Shown here one piece after another: positions 27,226 to 36,879 of a stretch of 42,500 bases of DNA (its first letter is position 1; each line of letters starts with the position of its first letter). Source of the DNA: Symbiodinium natans (taxonomy: Eukaryota > Sar > Dinophyceae > Suessiales > Symbiodiniaceae); the NCBI GenBank assembly GCA_905221605.1, contig CAJNDS010000047.1, positions 265,001 to 307,500 of the forward strand. Direction: 5' to 3'. The position numbers and the translations under genes are program-made. The notes beneath the pieces were generated by a model, which did not search any database, was not told the DNA's origin, and worked only from the letters and a program-made list of their open reading frames with translations.

Positions 27226-27497
27226 AAGGGTTGAGGGACTTAGGGGTTTAGGGCACTTGCGTATTGGGGCATTAAAGCTAGGGTTGAGGGGTTGAGGGAT
27301 TCTGAGCTAATTCGGGTTGTAGAGTGTTAGGGTATTCGAGTATTAGGGTATTAGAATTCGGGTTGAGGGATTTGGAGATGTAGGGTATTAGAGTTTTAAA
27401 GCATTAGAATTAGGGCTGAGGGGTTGAGTTGTCTTAGTCTTAAGGTATTGGGGTTTTGAGATGGCAAGCGATACCCCAAACCCCCTACATCCTGAAC

Positions 27498-27542
27498 CCT
27501 GCGCCCAAGCAAGCGCGAATCATGGACTTGACCCGAAACAGC
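27498..27542 (-). CDS. Candidate exon (15 codons)
   Basis: The acceptor is tgtctctcggactctag and the donor is GTTCAGG, a TTCAGGG variant. It encodes AVSGQVHDSRLLGRR, phase 0 to 0, starting a run of exons with agreeing phase down to 24845. Confidence 0.5.
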
Positions 27543-27822
27543 CTAGAGTCCGAGAGACATTAGGTGTAGCAAGTGCCAGGCTACTGGCTGCCTCGAGCCG
27601 CCGAAGGTTCCCGCGCCAGGCTTGAACCTGAACCCTAAACCCTAAACCCTAAACCCTATTAGGTTCAGGTTTCTTCGGCTTCAAAGGCTGTAGCCCTGCG
27701 GCCTCGACTCCAAAAGCCCCATATTCTTCACCCTGTAGAGCCTTATGATGGGATGAGGGCAGGGTTTAGCGTTTCGGTTTAGGGTTTAGGGTTTGCAGTG
27801 AAGTTTAGGGCGAAGTTTAGGG

Positions 27823-28104
27823 TTAGCGGCGCCCCAAGCAACCCTCTACGCCCAGAAGCCCTCTACCTTCACAAGCCTGGAGTCCGAGGTGATTGTGACA
27901 ACGGTTGCAATATAGCCAGTGGCCACACGCCAAATGCCTTTCAATTGTAAAGAATGTAGGGAAATTAACAGATATCCCAAAGCACAACCCAGTACTTTTC
28001 ACCGCCATAGGAGAAGGAAACCAAGGAACTTTACTGTCGTGTTGCAAGACATGTGTTTCAAGCAGCTCTGTCGTATGAACTGTTGTTTCAGCTTCAGAAT
28101 GCAC
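27823..28104 (-). CDS. Cys/His-rich open frame, doubtful
   Basis: A 93-codon open frame in a stretch free of arrays. It contains ACGHWLYCNRCHNHLG, with Cys/His spacing like part of a zinc-binding site. It has AT-richer codons than the exons and runs through a good acceptor (ctcggactccag at about 27877), so much of it may be intron with a microexon at 27867-27876. Confidence 0.22.
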   Translation of the reverse strand: MHSEAETTVHTTELLETHVLQHDSKVPWFPSPMAVKSTGLCFGISVNFPTFFTIERHLACGHWLYCNRCHNHLGLQACEGRGLLGVEGCLGRR

Positions 28105-28404
28105 GAAACCGGAAAGCCTAACCTCTAAACTTTAAACTCTATGGAGGCTCAACTCGAATCTCACTCCAGACCTGGGAATCGACTTCATTCAACCTTGAAC
28201 CGTAAACCCTAAACCCTAAACCTGCGCACTGAACCATCGAATAACCGAAGCCACCCCATAACAAGGGTTTTGGGTTTTGGGTTGAGTGTTTCCAACAGCC
28301 CTAAAGCCCTGGAAAGCAAACAACGAGAACAAGCCTCAATAAAACCTATGAACAAGAAGCCCTTGAATATAGCAACTCTTTGAATCCTGCAAAAGCTAAA
28401 CGCA

Positions 28405-28494
28405 ACCCTTAAAAGCTACTAAACCCTAAACCCTAAACCCTAAACCCTAAACCCTAAACCCTAAACCCCAAACCCCAAACCCCAAACCCTAAAC
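28405..28494 (-). repeat. CCCTAAA/CCCCAAA array at exon 28495
   Basis: About 12 units ending at the exon edge. Confidence 0.93.
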
Positions 28495-28541
28495 CCGCAG
28501 CCGCGGGACTCAGCAGCTTCTGGGTTCAGCCTGCTGGGGAC
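28495..28541 (-). CDS. Candidate exon with telomere-word donor
   Basis: The acceptor is gcggtcggcag. It encodes VPSRLNPEAAESRGC and ends at GTTTGGGG-type repeats (GTTTAGGG in the first unit). Confidence 0.47.
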
Positions 28542-28922
28542 CTGCCGACCGCGGGGGGGCCCCAAAAGCCCCTAAAACGGTAGGGCTTGTTTTGGGTTTA
28601 GGGTTTAGGGTTGCCTGAGCCCTACAGCCCCCCAAAACTGAAGGGTTTTAGAGGGGCATTCGGGGTTTAGGGGTTAAGGGTTTTTAGGTTTTTTGGGGTT
28701 TTAGGGGTTTTAGGCTTAGCGGTTTGGGGTTAGGTAGGGTTTGGGATGTGTATAGGATTTGGGGTTTAGGGTCAGTCCTCTGAGGGGAGGAAGACTGAGG
28801 GGAAGTCGGGAAAGGGGGATTGGTGGCGGCAGCCGAGGATCTCCCTACTACACCCTATCACTAAGCCCTAAACCCTATATGCCCTAAGCCCTAAACCTAC
28901 ACCTAAACTCTAAGCCCTAAAC

Positions 28923-28996
28923 CCTGAAAATGTCCAGCTTCCTTTCCGAACTCATGGTTTGTTGGGAAGTTTTGGACTCGGGCTTTATGGATGTAC
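28923..28996 (-). CDS. Candidate exon with telomere-word donor
   Basis: The acceptor is ttttcgacggacag. It encodes YIHKARVQNFPTNHEFGKEA and then GHFQ, running into G|GTTTAGGG. One of the most protein-like pieces in the right half. Unrecognised. Confidence 0.57.
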
Positions 28997-29141
28997 CTGT
29001 CCGTCGAAAACCTCACGGACTTTGGGACTACGTGCGCTTACCTCACCCTTAACCCTGAACCCTAAATCCCAAATCCTATAGACCCCAAGCGGCCCTAAAA
29101 GGCCATAGCCCTAAACACTAAGCCTTGGGGATCACGGATCA

Positions 29142-29170
29142 TGGGGGGGGGGGGGGGGGGGGGGGGGGGC
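29142..29170. repeat. G29 run
   Basis: Homopolymer in an exon-free interval (29050-29260). Confidence 0.95.
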
Positions 29171-29619
29171 TGATGCAACGCGCCATATCTCCTGTCTCGT
29201 ATAAGAAGAGTTGCGCAGGGCTGGACCCTTGCCAAACAGTGACCCTAAACTCTATAACCCTAAAACCCTAACCCTAAACCCATACAAGCCAAGAGTTTTG
29301 TGGATTGTTGCCTTTTTGCTGTTGAAAGGTCTCGAGAAACCTAGGAACCAATAAAGGGTGGACCATTGTTGGCTTAGAGGAGTTCATAAGGGAACCTAGA
29401 AGTACTCTTTGCTTCAGAACCCCCCCCCCCCCTTTCTGGCGCCTCGTCCTCCTCGCCTGCAACATTGGAGCAGGCTTCTTGGAACCCTCACTTTTAAACT
29501 TTTCAACCCTCATCCAGAGCTGCTAGGCTGGAAACAAGGACCTCTTGGGTTCGGGTTAGGGTTTAGGGTTTAGGGTTTAGGATTTAGGATTTAAGGTTTA
29601 GGGTTTAGGGTTCAGGAAC

Positions 29620-29697
29620 CTGACATGGTCTTTTAGGAGGAGGACCAACGGCAGAGCGACTGTCGAAACTGGCACCCACGGCTCCAAAGCCTAAAGC
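29620..29697 (-). CDS. Candidate exon (26 codons)
   Basis: The acceptor is gaaccagccag and the donor GTTCCT follows CAG. It encodes ALGFGAVGASFDSRSAVGPP and then PPKRPCQ; the KRP end may be disordered. Phase 0 to 0. Confidence 0.53.
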
Positions 29698-29699
29698 CT

Positions 29700-30485
29700 G
29701 GCTGGTTCTTTGTAGGAATGAGGGAATGTGGTAAACTACCCTACAAAAGGATCCTCGGGGGCGACACTGGGGCGACTGTATAGGAACTATATAAGGGTCT
29801 GTTATAGAGGTTCTATAGGGGTTACATAGAGGAAATGAGAATGCGGACCCCTAAGCCCTAACCCTAAACCCCAGTCTAGGGGTCCCTCCTTGTTTCCCTT
29901 AACGAAGCCCTTGGTTGGCATAATTCTTAGTCTGGTTCCTTGCGGGATCCCCGCACGAATGCAGGGGCGAAGGGTCCCTTTCCTGGCCTTCACCCATCGC
30001 TAGACAGGCACCTGGGATGAGACACTGGGGTTGAAGCTCCAGGTCCTCTTTGCATGAGCCTAAACCTAAACCCTAAACCCTAAACCCTAAACCCTAAACC
30101 CTAAACCCTAAACCCTGACCCTAAACCCTCAACCCTGAACCCTGAACCCTGAACCCTAAGCTCAAAGCAGCTTCAGGTTTAGTCTTAGGGTAGTTACATG
30201 GTCCCTGACTATGGGCCCTTCATCGAGGAACCCTTACATACCCGGCGAGAGACCAAAGGGCTCCATAGTACAGATTCCTTTACAGAAGGGAAGGCACCAT
30301 GTAACCCACTTAGCCTTATAGCAGCCTCTTACAATGACTCTTCTTAACCTTCAGAATTAGAATGGGGTCTTGGGTATTTTGTGTAAATACCTATATAGGG
30401 ACCATAAGGGAAGACCATTAGTAGTTATTCCGACCCCCATATTGGCCACCTGAATCGGTCCTAGATTAGAGCTGAGTTCGGGCCT
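29700..30485. other. Intronic stretch without exon
   Basis: Holds a CCCTAAA array (30060-30160), family B copies at its right end, and the words CTATATAAGGG and CTATAGGGG; no coding signal seen. Confidence 0.6.
30186..30309. mobile_element. MITE-like family B, copy
   Basis: About 124 bp. Ends GGGTAGTTACATGGTCCCT and, inverted, GGCACCATGTAACCC. Contains TATGGGCCCTT. Confidence 0.6.
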
Positions 30486-30489
30486 GTCT

Positions 30490-30620
30490 CAGGGCAACTA
30501 CAGGGTCCTTTAGTATGGATCCCTACCTTTGTTAAAGGGTTCTGAAGTATGGGCCCTTGGGTTGTTTTGGGTTTTTTGCGCGGTATATAATAAGGCATAC
30601 GAAGGGACCATGTAACCACC
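30490..30620. mobile_element. MITE-like family B, copy
   Basis: Inverted ends GGGCAACTACAGGGTCC and GGGACCATGTAACCACCC. The inner word TTCTGAAGTATGGGCCCTT is shared, inverted, with 7.97, 37.7 and 40.4 kb. Confidence 0.6.
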
Positions 30621-30692
30621 CCAATGTTCCCGCCCTATATACCCCAAACTCCCAAGCGTGAGAAGTCGCAAGCCATGCCCAATACTGAATGC

Positions 30693-30960
30693 CCCCCCCC
30701 CCCCCCCCCCCAAACCCTAAACCCTAAAACCCGAAACCCTAAACCCTAAACCCGAAACCCTAAACCCTAAACCCAAAACCCTAAACCCTAAACCCCTGCA
30801 AGCCCCAAATATCCCGAACAGCCCTGTAGCCTCATGCCATGGATGGCCCTGAGAGCCGAAGAACCCTGAACCCTAAACCCTAAACCCTAAACCCTAAACC
30901 CTAAACCCTAACCCTAAACCCTAAACCCTAAACCCTAACCCCTCAACCCCCTAAACCTGA
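30693..30960 (-). repeat. C19 run and CCCTAAA arrays around exon 30794
   Basis: C run 30693-30711; CCCTAAA/CCCGAAA to 30793; CCCTAAA at 30862-30960. Confidence 0.92.
30794..30848 (-). CDS. Candidate exon with telomere-word donor
   Basis: The acceptor is cttcggctctcag. It reads AIHGMRLQGCSGYLGLAG and ends exactly at GTTTAGGG. A second frame (GHPWHEATGLFGIFGACR) is also open. Confidence 0.43.
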
Positions 30961-31029
30961 ACACTACCAAACAAACGCCTGATGCCCCTAGTCACACTAA
31001 CTGCTATACTCGACAATACACCCTACACC

Positions 31030-31127
31030 TTGGGATGCTCCGCCTTATGCGAACAGTCCTGAATCGGGATTATAATAAGGGGTCCTAAAATCCCTACTAA
31101 GGACGATTAGTATAAGGGGAACATCCC
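31030..31127. mobile_element. MITE-like family A, copy 5
   Basis: Full-length copy with a few substitutions in the left end (GGGATGCTCCG). Confidence 0.7.
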
Positions 31128-31156
31128 CCTAAACCCGATACCCTACACTGGACTAC

Positions 31157-31198
31157 CTGAGGGTCCCGCAGTTTCATCAGACCACAGCGAAGCCATCG
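31157..31198 (-). CDS. Candidate exon MASLWSDETAGPS
   Basis: It follows gatcctacaag and ends TCAG|GTAGTC. It encodes MASLWSDETAGPS, phase 1 to 1, in agreement with 31546. Confidence 0.47.
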
Positions 31199-31545
31199 CT
31201 TGTAGGATCACAGGGTTTTAGAATGAAACGGGCCTATGGAGTTCAGGGTTGAGGGGCCGTGGGTTCTGGGCATTCGTTCAGATTTTTTCATGCATCTGGC
31301 CGTTCTTGGATGTTATTTTCTGCGGGCTTCTGTGCTCCAGTAGGGGGAAGGAGGGGGGTGGGGATTGGCGGACAGCTCATGACATCGTATGAGTTGGAAT
31401 CATGACCTGACATTGAAGACCTCTTCATCAGATTCACATGTTCACACCGCCAGCGGACGTCATGACATTGGCACTCCTACTTCTGAGGGAGGCGCTCGGC
31501 AAGCATGCATACACCCCTTGAAGGGCCCAAGTCCCCAACAGCTAC

Positions 31546-31585
31546 CTGCACGTATGTTTCTAGGTCGTTTGGCGGCATCGGCCCC
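31546..31585 (-). CDS. Candidate exon (40 nt)
   Basis: The acceptor is acagactttgccag and the donor GTAGCT follows a CAG. It reads GADAAKRPRNIRA in the phase that links both neighbours, or GPMPPNDLETYVQ in another frame; both are plausible. Confidence 0.43.
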
Positions 31586-31641
31586 CTGGCAAAGTCTGTA
31601 CAGAATGCCCCTCCCAACCTCGAAAACCCAAGGCATCCTAC

Positions 31642-31666
31642 AGGCAAACGTCCAAAGCCTGACATC
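31642..31666 (-). CDS. Candidate exon MSGFGRLP
   Basis: The acceptor is attacgtttcag and the donor is GTAGGA. It encodes one extra base plus MSGFGRLP and carries an ATG, so it could also hold a translation start. Confidence 0.33.
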
Positions 31667-31732
31667 CTGAAACGTAATGGAATGCCTCTCCCCCCCACTC
31701 AACCTTCAAAAACCCTAAACCCTAAACCCGAA

Positions 31733-31800
31733 ACCTCAATAGGGGATCCGCAGTATGGGCCCTTGATTTGGCTCCCCCGTTACATAAGCCTTATATGCAC
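31733..31800. mobile_element. Family B fragment
   Basis: GGGGATCCGCAGTATGGGCC and CTTATATGC resemble the inner part of family B. Confidence 0.35.
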
Positions 31801-31869
31801 CCTTAGACTCAACTTCGCAGGGTTCTGGGTTTAGGGCTCCCCCATCGCTTTCATACACTTCGTTTTTGT

Positions 31870-31997
31870 TTCTCTCTCTCTCTATACATACATATATACA
31901 TATATACATATATATATACATATATATATATATACATATATATATATACATATATATATACATATATATATATATACATATATATATATGTACATAT
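31870..31997. repeat. (CT)n and CATATATA microsatellite
   Basis: Makes IYMYIY-type open frames on the minus strand that are not genes. Confidence 0.95.
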
Positions 31998-32138
31998 GCA
32001 TGACTCTTGTAATACGTATAAATGCAAGTACACAGAAATATACAAGTTAGTAATAATTCCGGAAACGTTTTATAACTCTGACTGCAACAGAGCTTCCCCA
32101 GGCGCAGGTGTCCCCGACACTTCAGTCTACTCTGCAGT

Positions 32139-32257
32139 CTCTCAACCCTAAATCCTAAACCCTAAACCCTAAAGCCTAAACCCTAAACCCTAAACCCTAA
32201 ACCCTAAACCCTAAACCCTGAACCCTGAACCCTGCAACCTAAACCCTAAACCCTAGA
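32139..32257 (-). repeat. CCCTAAA/CCCTGAA array
   Basis: About 16 units. Confidence 0.93.
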
Positions 32258-32270
32258 CGGCGGCCAGTGG
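32252..32270 (-). CDS. Microexon candidate between acceptor tract and array
   Basis: A good acceptor (gagctctttttgag) is followed by 12 to 19 bases before GTCTAGGG or GTTTAGGG. The acceptor is better supported than the exon. Confidence 0.25.
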
Positions 32271-32453
32271 CTCAAAAAGAGCTCCGCGGGTTCAGGGATT
32301 CCGGGAGTGAGGGGGTTAGGCGGTTTACGTTTAAGGATTTAGGGCTGTGAAGCTCTAGGCTTCAGGGTGTGAAGTGAGCTTTTTTAGGGACTTGTAATTT
32401 AGGGTTTAGGGTTTAGGGTAAGAGTCTTGGGTTGGGTTGGGGGGTAGGGGTGC

Positions 32454-32494
32454 CAAGGTTCCACTCCACTTTTTCAGCCGCCGCAACATGGGTG
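32454..32494 (-). CDS. Candidate exon, GC donor
   Basis: It follows attccgtcgaag and encodes THVAAAEKVEWNL, phase 2 to 1, with donor GCACCC. Helix-like composition. Confidence 0.48.
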
Positions 32495-32639
32495 CTTCGA
32501 CGGAATTCCGGCCCCGACTGGCCCTAAACCCCAAACCCTAAACCCCTTACACATAAGCCCTTGGGAGCACCCATTCAAGTCCCCAATGCCTAGACAAACC
32601 TGCCCAACAAACATCCCCCCCCCCCCCCGCCTGGGGTTG

Positions 32640-32915
32640 AGCCTTTTTAGGGTATCAGGGTTCTGTTTAGGGTTTAGGGTTTAGGGTTTAGGGTTTAGGG
32701 TTTAGGGTTTAGGGTTTAGGGTTTAGGGTTTAGGGGAACCCCCAAACCCTACATGGCGGCCCTAGGAGTGAGAAGCGCCCGTGTAGCTGCGGCTGGAGAG
32801 GTCCACATGCCAGCCCGAGCCGTGCCTGGCAGGCTGCCAAAATGTGGTTTAGGGTTTAGGGTTTAGGGTTTAGGGTTTAGGGTTTAGGGTTTAGGGTTTA
32901 GGGTTTAGGGTTTGG
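32640..32915 (+). repeat. Two TTTAGGG arrays around exon 32753
   Basis: 32660-32735 (10 units) and 32846-32915 (10 units); a C15 run at 32613-32627. Confidence 0.93.
32753..32792 (-). CDS. Candidate exon, donor GTAGGGTTT
   Basis: The acceptor is ggacctctccag. It reads PQLHGRFSLLGPP or AATRALLTPRAA; the second fits the phase of the next exon. The donor is a permuted telomere word. Confidence 0.4.
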
Positions 32916-33069
32916 AGCCTTGACTGGGGTCTTAAACCCCTGAGCCCCAAATAAACCTTTAACACCTGAACCCAAAGCTCAAGGTTTGCCCTAAAGGCTT
33001 ACCCTAAACTCCCAACCCTGACACTAACCCCTAACCAGAAACCCAAAACCCTAAACCCCAAACCCTAAG

Positions 33070-33187
33070 CTAAGGGTTTGTCCAGTGGAGGTTCCTAGGA
33101 TTTCGAAGTTGCGGGGGTTTTGGAGCCAACTTGTCGGCAGGGGTTGAGGGAGACCGGGAAGGGTGTCGTTGTTTGCATGCCATATCT
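33070..33187 (-). CDS. Candidate exon, 3' limit unknown
   Basis: The acceptor is ttggcaatcag. In the phase left by 33420 it is open to a stop at 33070 and contains ACKQRHPSRSPSTPADKLAP, a Pro/Ser/Lys-rich, probably disordered piece. A second frame (start RYGMQTTTPFPVSLNPCRQV) is also open. GA and GC donors are possible inside. Confidence 0.35.
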
Positions 33188-33329
33188 CTGATTGCCAAGC
33201 AGGCGCCAAAGCCTCAGAACCTCAAGTCAGTCAGACCTCTGATTTCAGCCCGAAACCGTACACCCTACACCTGTAGGAAATCTAAGAGACCCGGGTCTGC
33301 CTGAAGCCTATATAGAACTCTGAACCTTG

Positions 33330-33385
33330 AACCCTGTGCTGTATTCCTGAACCCTGAACCCTGAACCCTGAACCCTGAACTCTAC
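33330..33385 (-). repeat. CCCTGAA array
   Basis: Six units, four of them consecutive. Confidence 0.85.
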
Positions 33386-33419
33386 ACCACCGAAACAACA
33401 CTCCAGCTAACCGCAACGC

Positions 33420-33478
33420 CTCGTTGCCCTTATCCGGGTCGGTCGTATCCCGACGTCAGCATAGGCGCGCGCCGCCGC
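33420..33478 (-). CDS. Candidate exon, GC donor (phase 0 to 2)
   Basis: It follows ctcatgtgcag and encodes AAARAYADVGIRPTRIRATR up to a GCGTTG donor. Ala/Arg-rich. Confidence 0.47.
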
Positions 33479-33505
33479 CTGCACATGACTCGCAGTGAGG
33501 GTCTT

Positions 33506-33589
33506 GACATGATGGTGACAAGGATGATGCTGATAGCGATAATGATGATCATGATGAGAACAATGATGATGATGACGACGACGACGAGG

Positions 33590-33622
<33 letters not shown>

Positions 33623-33670
33623 ATGATGATGAGAATGCTGCTGTGAGGATGAGGATGAAGATAAGGATAT
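33506..33670. repeat. (GAT)n microsatellite
   Basis: GAT/GAC/GAG triplets. The plus strand would read poly-Asp, but it directly precedes, on the minus strand, nothing coding. Confidence 0.9.
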
Positions 33671-33680
33671 GTTATTTCAG

Positions 33681-33700
33681 CGCGCAACATCTACAGGGGG
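33681..33700 (-). CDS. Weak microexon after a strong acceptor tract
   Basis: The minus strand has a long pyrimidine tract ending ctcctcttctttgtctcag, then codons for PPVDV and possible GC donors. The tract itself is a convincing 3' splice signal; the exon is too short to judge. Confidence 0.3.
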
Positions 33701-33949
33701 CTGAGACAAAGAAGAGGAGCTGAAGGACGACGATGGCGAGGACAAGGACAAAGATGCCGATGATGCTTGGCAGCCTAAACCCTGTTGCCCCGTTCGCCGA
33801 GTTTGCAAGGCATTCACGGACACTTTTGGCTACATGCAAGGTGTAACACCTCCAATACCCCTCTTTGAACCTGCCCCCACAAGCCCCACTAGCCCCTGAA
33901 CCCTGACCCCACAAGCCCTGAGCCCTACTACATGCGCCCTACAAGCCCC

Positions 33950-34155
33950 CAAACCCTAAACCCTAAACCCTAAACCCTAAACCCTAAACCCTCCCCACAA
34001 CCCCCAGAATCCGTGCCTCCAGCTGCTCTTGAGGCGCGGTCGTTGGCCCAGCGACCTCGGGGCGGGTCCTACTGCGGTCTCTTGGCGGATTTCAGCCGGT
34101 TTAGGGTTTGGGGTTTAGGGTTTAGGGTTTAGGTTTTAGGGTTTAGGGTTTAAGG
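33950..34155. repeat. Arrays on both sides of exon 34002
   Basis: CCCTAAA at 33950-33993, TTTAGGG at 34100-34155. Confidence 0.9.
34002..34055 (-). CDS. Candidate exon (18 codons, phase 0)
   Basis: The acceptor is cgccccgag and the donor is GTTGTG. It encodes VAGPTTAPQEQLEARILG. Codons end mostly in G or C. Confidence 0.52.
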
Positions 34156-34589
34156 GTCCAGGTTGGGTTTAGAGAAATTGTATATAGGGGTATATAGGGC
34201 TTGGGAACCCATAAAAACGTTTGGACCAGTCTTCACCGACATGGTCTTGTAGAACTTGGTTTGCATTCCATTTTTGGGGGGCGGATGGTGATCCCGACGA
34301 TAGGTCGAACCCTAGCAAACACACGTATGCAGTTTAGGGTACTAGACAGCGCGATTCTGCATGCGAGCCCCGAAAATTCAGCTCCAATTGCCCCAAGTCC
34401 CGGGCTAGCCGATTCCGAGAACGCCATGCCCAGGTACGACGGTGTGCTTCGTCAGCGGAGTGCCTGGCGGCTGCGTGCGGTTTTGGGGGTTTACATACTT
34501 TTAGCACCTCAAGTCCCCTAGACCCTACAAACCCTGCAAGAATTCTACGCACAGGGACCCAAACTGCCACAGAACCACTAGAGAGCTAC

Positions 34590-34618
34590 GGGTGCGGGGT
34601 TCAGGAATTCTGAAGAGC
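34590..34618 (-). CDS. Candidate exon (phase 1 to 0)
   Basis: It follows ggggcgag, encodes SSEFLNPAP and ends at GTAGCT. Its phase agrees with the exons on both sides. Confidence 0.35.
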
Positions 34619-34683
34619 CTCGCCCCCAAACTCATGTGGCCATTGCAGTCATGAGTCCTTGCACGGCTGTCTTTCTTACTTTG

Positions 34684-34750
34684 TTTAGGGTTTAGAGTTT
34701 AGGGTTTAGGGATTAGGGTTTAGGGTTTAGGGTTTAGGGTTTAGGGTGGG
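34684..34750 (+). repeat. (TTTAGGG)n array
   Basis: About 9 units. Confidence 0.92.
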
Positions 34751-34894
34751 GAGAGGGAGGAACCCATAGTATGAGATTCCAAAGCGCTTCAAGGTGCCCT
34801 AGTGGATGAAGTAGAGCCCAAACCCAAAACCCTAAACCCCTAAGACCGTCTTAAGACCCTTTCCGAACCCACCCCAAAACCCTAAACCCTACAC

Positions 34895-34930
34895 CATAGC
34901 ATATTCCGCGCCGCTTAACTCTAAGCGCGC
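34895..34930 (-). CDS. Candidate exon, telomere-like donor GTGTAGGG
   Basis: The acceptor is a clear polypyrimidine tract (ctggcttctctttgag). It reads ARLELSGAEYAM in phase 0, or ALRVKRRGICY in the phase set by 35328. The donor is a one-base variant of the array word. Confidence 0.42.
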
Positions 34931-35128
34931 CTCAAAGAGAAGCCAGGATTTGCGAGAGCTGACCGAAGTTAATCAACTACCAGAGGGTATGTTTAAGTTT
35001 GGGTTTAGGCTTTTGGGTCACTTATGTCATAAGGTTCCCCGCCTAAACATTCCTCCAAAAAGGGAAAACCTCAAGAATGTCAGACCTAACGTGGTATGGG
35101 CTTAGAGTGGGGGGCTTCGGGGTTAAGG

Positions 35129-35232
35129 TTGGGATGTTCCCCGTTACTAACAGTCCTGAATCGGGATTAATTATCGTACCCCCCTATTGCAATCCCTATT
35201 AAGGACTGTTTGTGCAAGGGGGAACATCACAA
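35129..35232. mobile_element. MITE-like family A, copy 6
   Basis: Full-length, with ends TTGGGATGTTCC and GGAACATCACAA; a (CCCTAAA)n array begins about 12 bases to the right. Confidence 0.75.
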
Positions 35233-35242
35233 GTTTAAGGGA

Positions 35243-35465
35243 CCCTAAACCCTAAACCCTAAACCCTAAACCCTAAACCCTAAACCCTAAACCCTAAGCC
35301 CTAAGCCCTAAGCCCTAAACCCTGGACCCCGCAACTCCCACCTCAACTGCGAGATCGAGTCAGGCGGCTGCGTGGGCCAAGGCCACAAGGTCACCCCCCT
35401 GCGCTGGATTCGCCCTAAACGCTAGAGTCTAAACCCTAAACCCTAAACCCTAGACCCTAAACGCC
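35243..35465 (-). repeat. CCCTAAA/CCCTAAG arrays around exon 35328
   Basis: 35243-35320 with a CCCTAAG block at its right; 35420-35465. Confidence 0.92.
35328..35367 (-). CDS. Candidate exon (phase 0 to 1)
   Basis: The acceptor is cttggcccacgcag and the donor is GTCCAG. It encodes PPDSISQLRWELR. Unrecognised. Confidence 0.48.
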
Positions 35466-35564
35466 CTTTAGGCCTTTAGGCCTTGTATGAGTCTCCTCTA
35501 AGCTGCATTCTGTGGGTGGTTGTTGTGAAGTAGTTGCATCAGGAAGAGCACAGTTTAGGAGTTC

Positions 35565-35850
35565 AGGGTTCAGGGTTTAGGGTTTGTTGTTTGTTGTTTA
35601 GGGTTTCGGGTTTGGGGTTTAGGTTTCAGGGTTTAGGGCTTAGGACCCAGCCCAGGCAGCCACGCGGGGGAGTGCCGGCATTTGAGGTCTAGGGTTTCAG
35701 GCTTCATCCACAACCTGGTTGACTTTGACATGGCGCTTGGTTCCTTGGGGTCAGACCCTTAGTTTAGGGTTTGGGTTTAGGGTTTAGGGTTAAGGGTTTA
35801 GGGTTTAAGGAGTTTAGGGTTTAAGGAGCTTAGGGTTTAGGGTTTAGGGC
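35565..35850 (+). repeat. TTTAGGG arrays
   Basis: 35565-35640 and 35762-35850, the second between two copies of an exon edge. Confidence 0.9.
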
Positions 35851-35887
35851 ATAGGCTGCGCTTGGTTCCGTATGGTCAGACCCTTAG
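35733..35887. repeat. 30-bp direct repeat across a TTTAGGG array
   Basis: GCGCTTGGTTCC...GGTCAGACCCTTAG occurs at 35733-35762 and 35858-35887. It covers the 3' edge and donor of the microexon at 35882. Confidence 0.75.
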
Positions 35888-35904
35888 GCCAAGGATGTTG
35901 GCTC
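35882..35904 (-). CDS. Candidate 23-nt microexon
   Basis: A strong acceptor tract (gggcccttgtccag) is followed by codons for ANILGLR and a GTCTGA donor. The 3' edge and donor recur at 35733-35762. Confidence 0.33.
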
Positions 35905-36165
35905 CTGGACAAGGGCCCGGAGTCTCCAAGTGCTACACTGACACGAAAACGGGCCAGAGCACGTCTCTGTCAGAATGAGTTCCAGAAGGCGTTCTGTCTC
36001 TTCTGGCCTTTTGGCTCTTGACATCCAGGAATCCCAAAATCAGCACGGAATCCCAGGATCCATGGGCGCAGCACCACTCCACCAGGCCGCTCCAAAGACA
36101 TTGCGTACGTGAGCCTGAAGAATTCACAGTTAAGGGTGCCTTGCGCTTGTACTATATAGCAGCTC

Positions 36166-36357
36166 ACAGAGAGAAAGAGAGAGAGAGAGAGAGAGACAGA
36201 GCGAGAGAGAGAGAAAGAGAGAGAGCGAGAGAGAGACAGAGCGATAGAGAGAGAGAGAGAGCGCGAGAGAGAGACAGAGCGAGAGAGCGAGACAAAGAGC
36301 GAGAGGGAGAGAGAGAGAGAGAGAAGGGAGCGAGAGAGAGAGAGAGAGAGAGCGAGA
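36166..36357. repeat. (GA)n microsatellite
   Basis: 190 bases with CAGAGC interruptions; gives an artefactual RERERE open frame. Confidence 0.95.
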
Positions 36358-36409
36358 GTTTGGCTGGTGTAAAAAAGGTCTATGGTTCTTGGTCTCTTAC
36401 CCGTAACAA

Positions 36410-36550
36410 AACCTAAACCCTAAACCCTAAACCCTAAACCCTAAACCCTAAACCCTAAACCCTAAACCCTAAACCCTAAACCCTAAACCCTAAACCCTAA
36501 ACCCTAAACCCTAAACCTAAACCCTAAACCCGAACCCCTAAACCCTAAAT
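36410..36550 (-). repeat. (CCCTAAA)n array
   Basis: About 19 units, nearly perfect. Confidence 0.95.
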
Positions 36551-36593
36551 TAGTCCAGGTGCGTCTGGGTGAGAGGTTTTAGGTTTAGGGCAC

Positions 36594-36668
36594 CGTGACG
36601 GTGATCTCCACAATCCGATGACGGCCTGCGCTCTCCCGGAGCACGAACATGTGTGTTTGTCTCTGCCC
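36594..36668 (-). CDS. Candidate exon (25 codons)
   Basis: It starts after gattcag and ends before GTGCCC. The best-looking frame carries THMFVLRESAGRHRIVEITV, a beta-strand-rich piece. The frame that continues from 37080 is also open but less protein-like, so an exon may be missing between them. Confidence 0.47.
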
Positions 36669-36702
36669 CTGAATCATACCTTTCAAACCTAAACCCTAAC
36701 CT

Positions 36703-36771
36703 GCTGTTTGCTTAAGAACCCTCAAAGAATCGAAAATAATAATCCCTATATTACCCTTATCAAGAATACTA
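36703..36771 (-). repeat. Dispersed repeat F, copy 1
   Basis: The minus strand shares AGTATTCTT, ATATAGGGATTAT and GGGTTCTTAAGCAA with 41859-41930 in the same order. AT-rich. Confidence 0.5.
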
Positions 36772-36879
36772 GTTCTTTTTTCTGGGGTTCTTGAGGAATT
36801 CGTAGTAACCCGTGCAGATCCTTTATCAAGCCAAGCTTCATCTCGAGCAGATGAGGACTTAGGCTTTAGGGCAATTCAA

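Noticed and set aside
31736-32045. Minus-strand IYMYIY open frames
   Set aside because: Produced by the CATATATA microsatellite.
33705-33899. Plus-strand acidic frame after the GAT microsatellite
   Set aside because: It has no start codon, and the opposite strand reads as a long pyrimidine tract with a 3' splice site.
36018-36416. Plus-strand Arg/Glu-rich frame of 132 codons
   Set aside because: Mostly translation of a (GA)n microsatellite.
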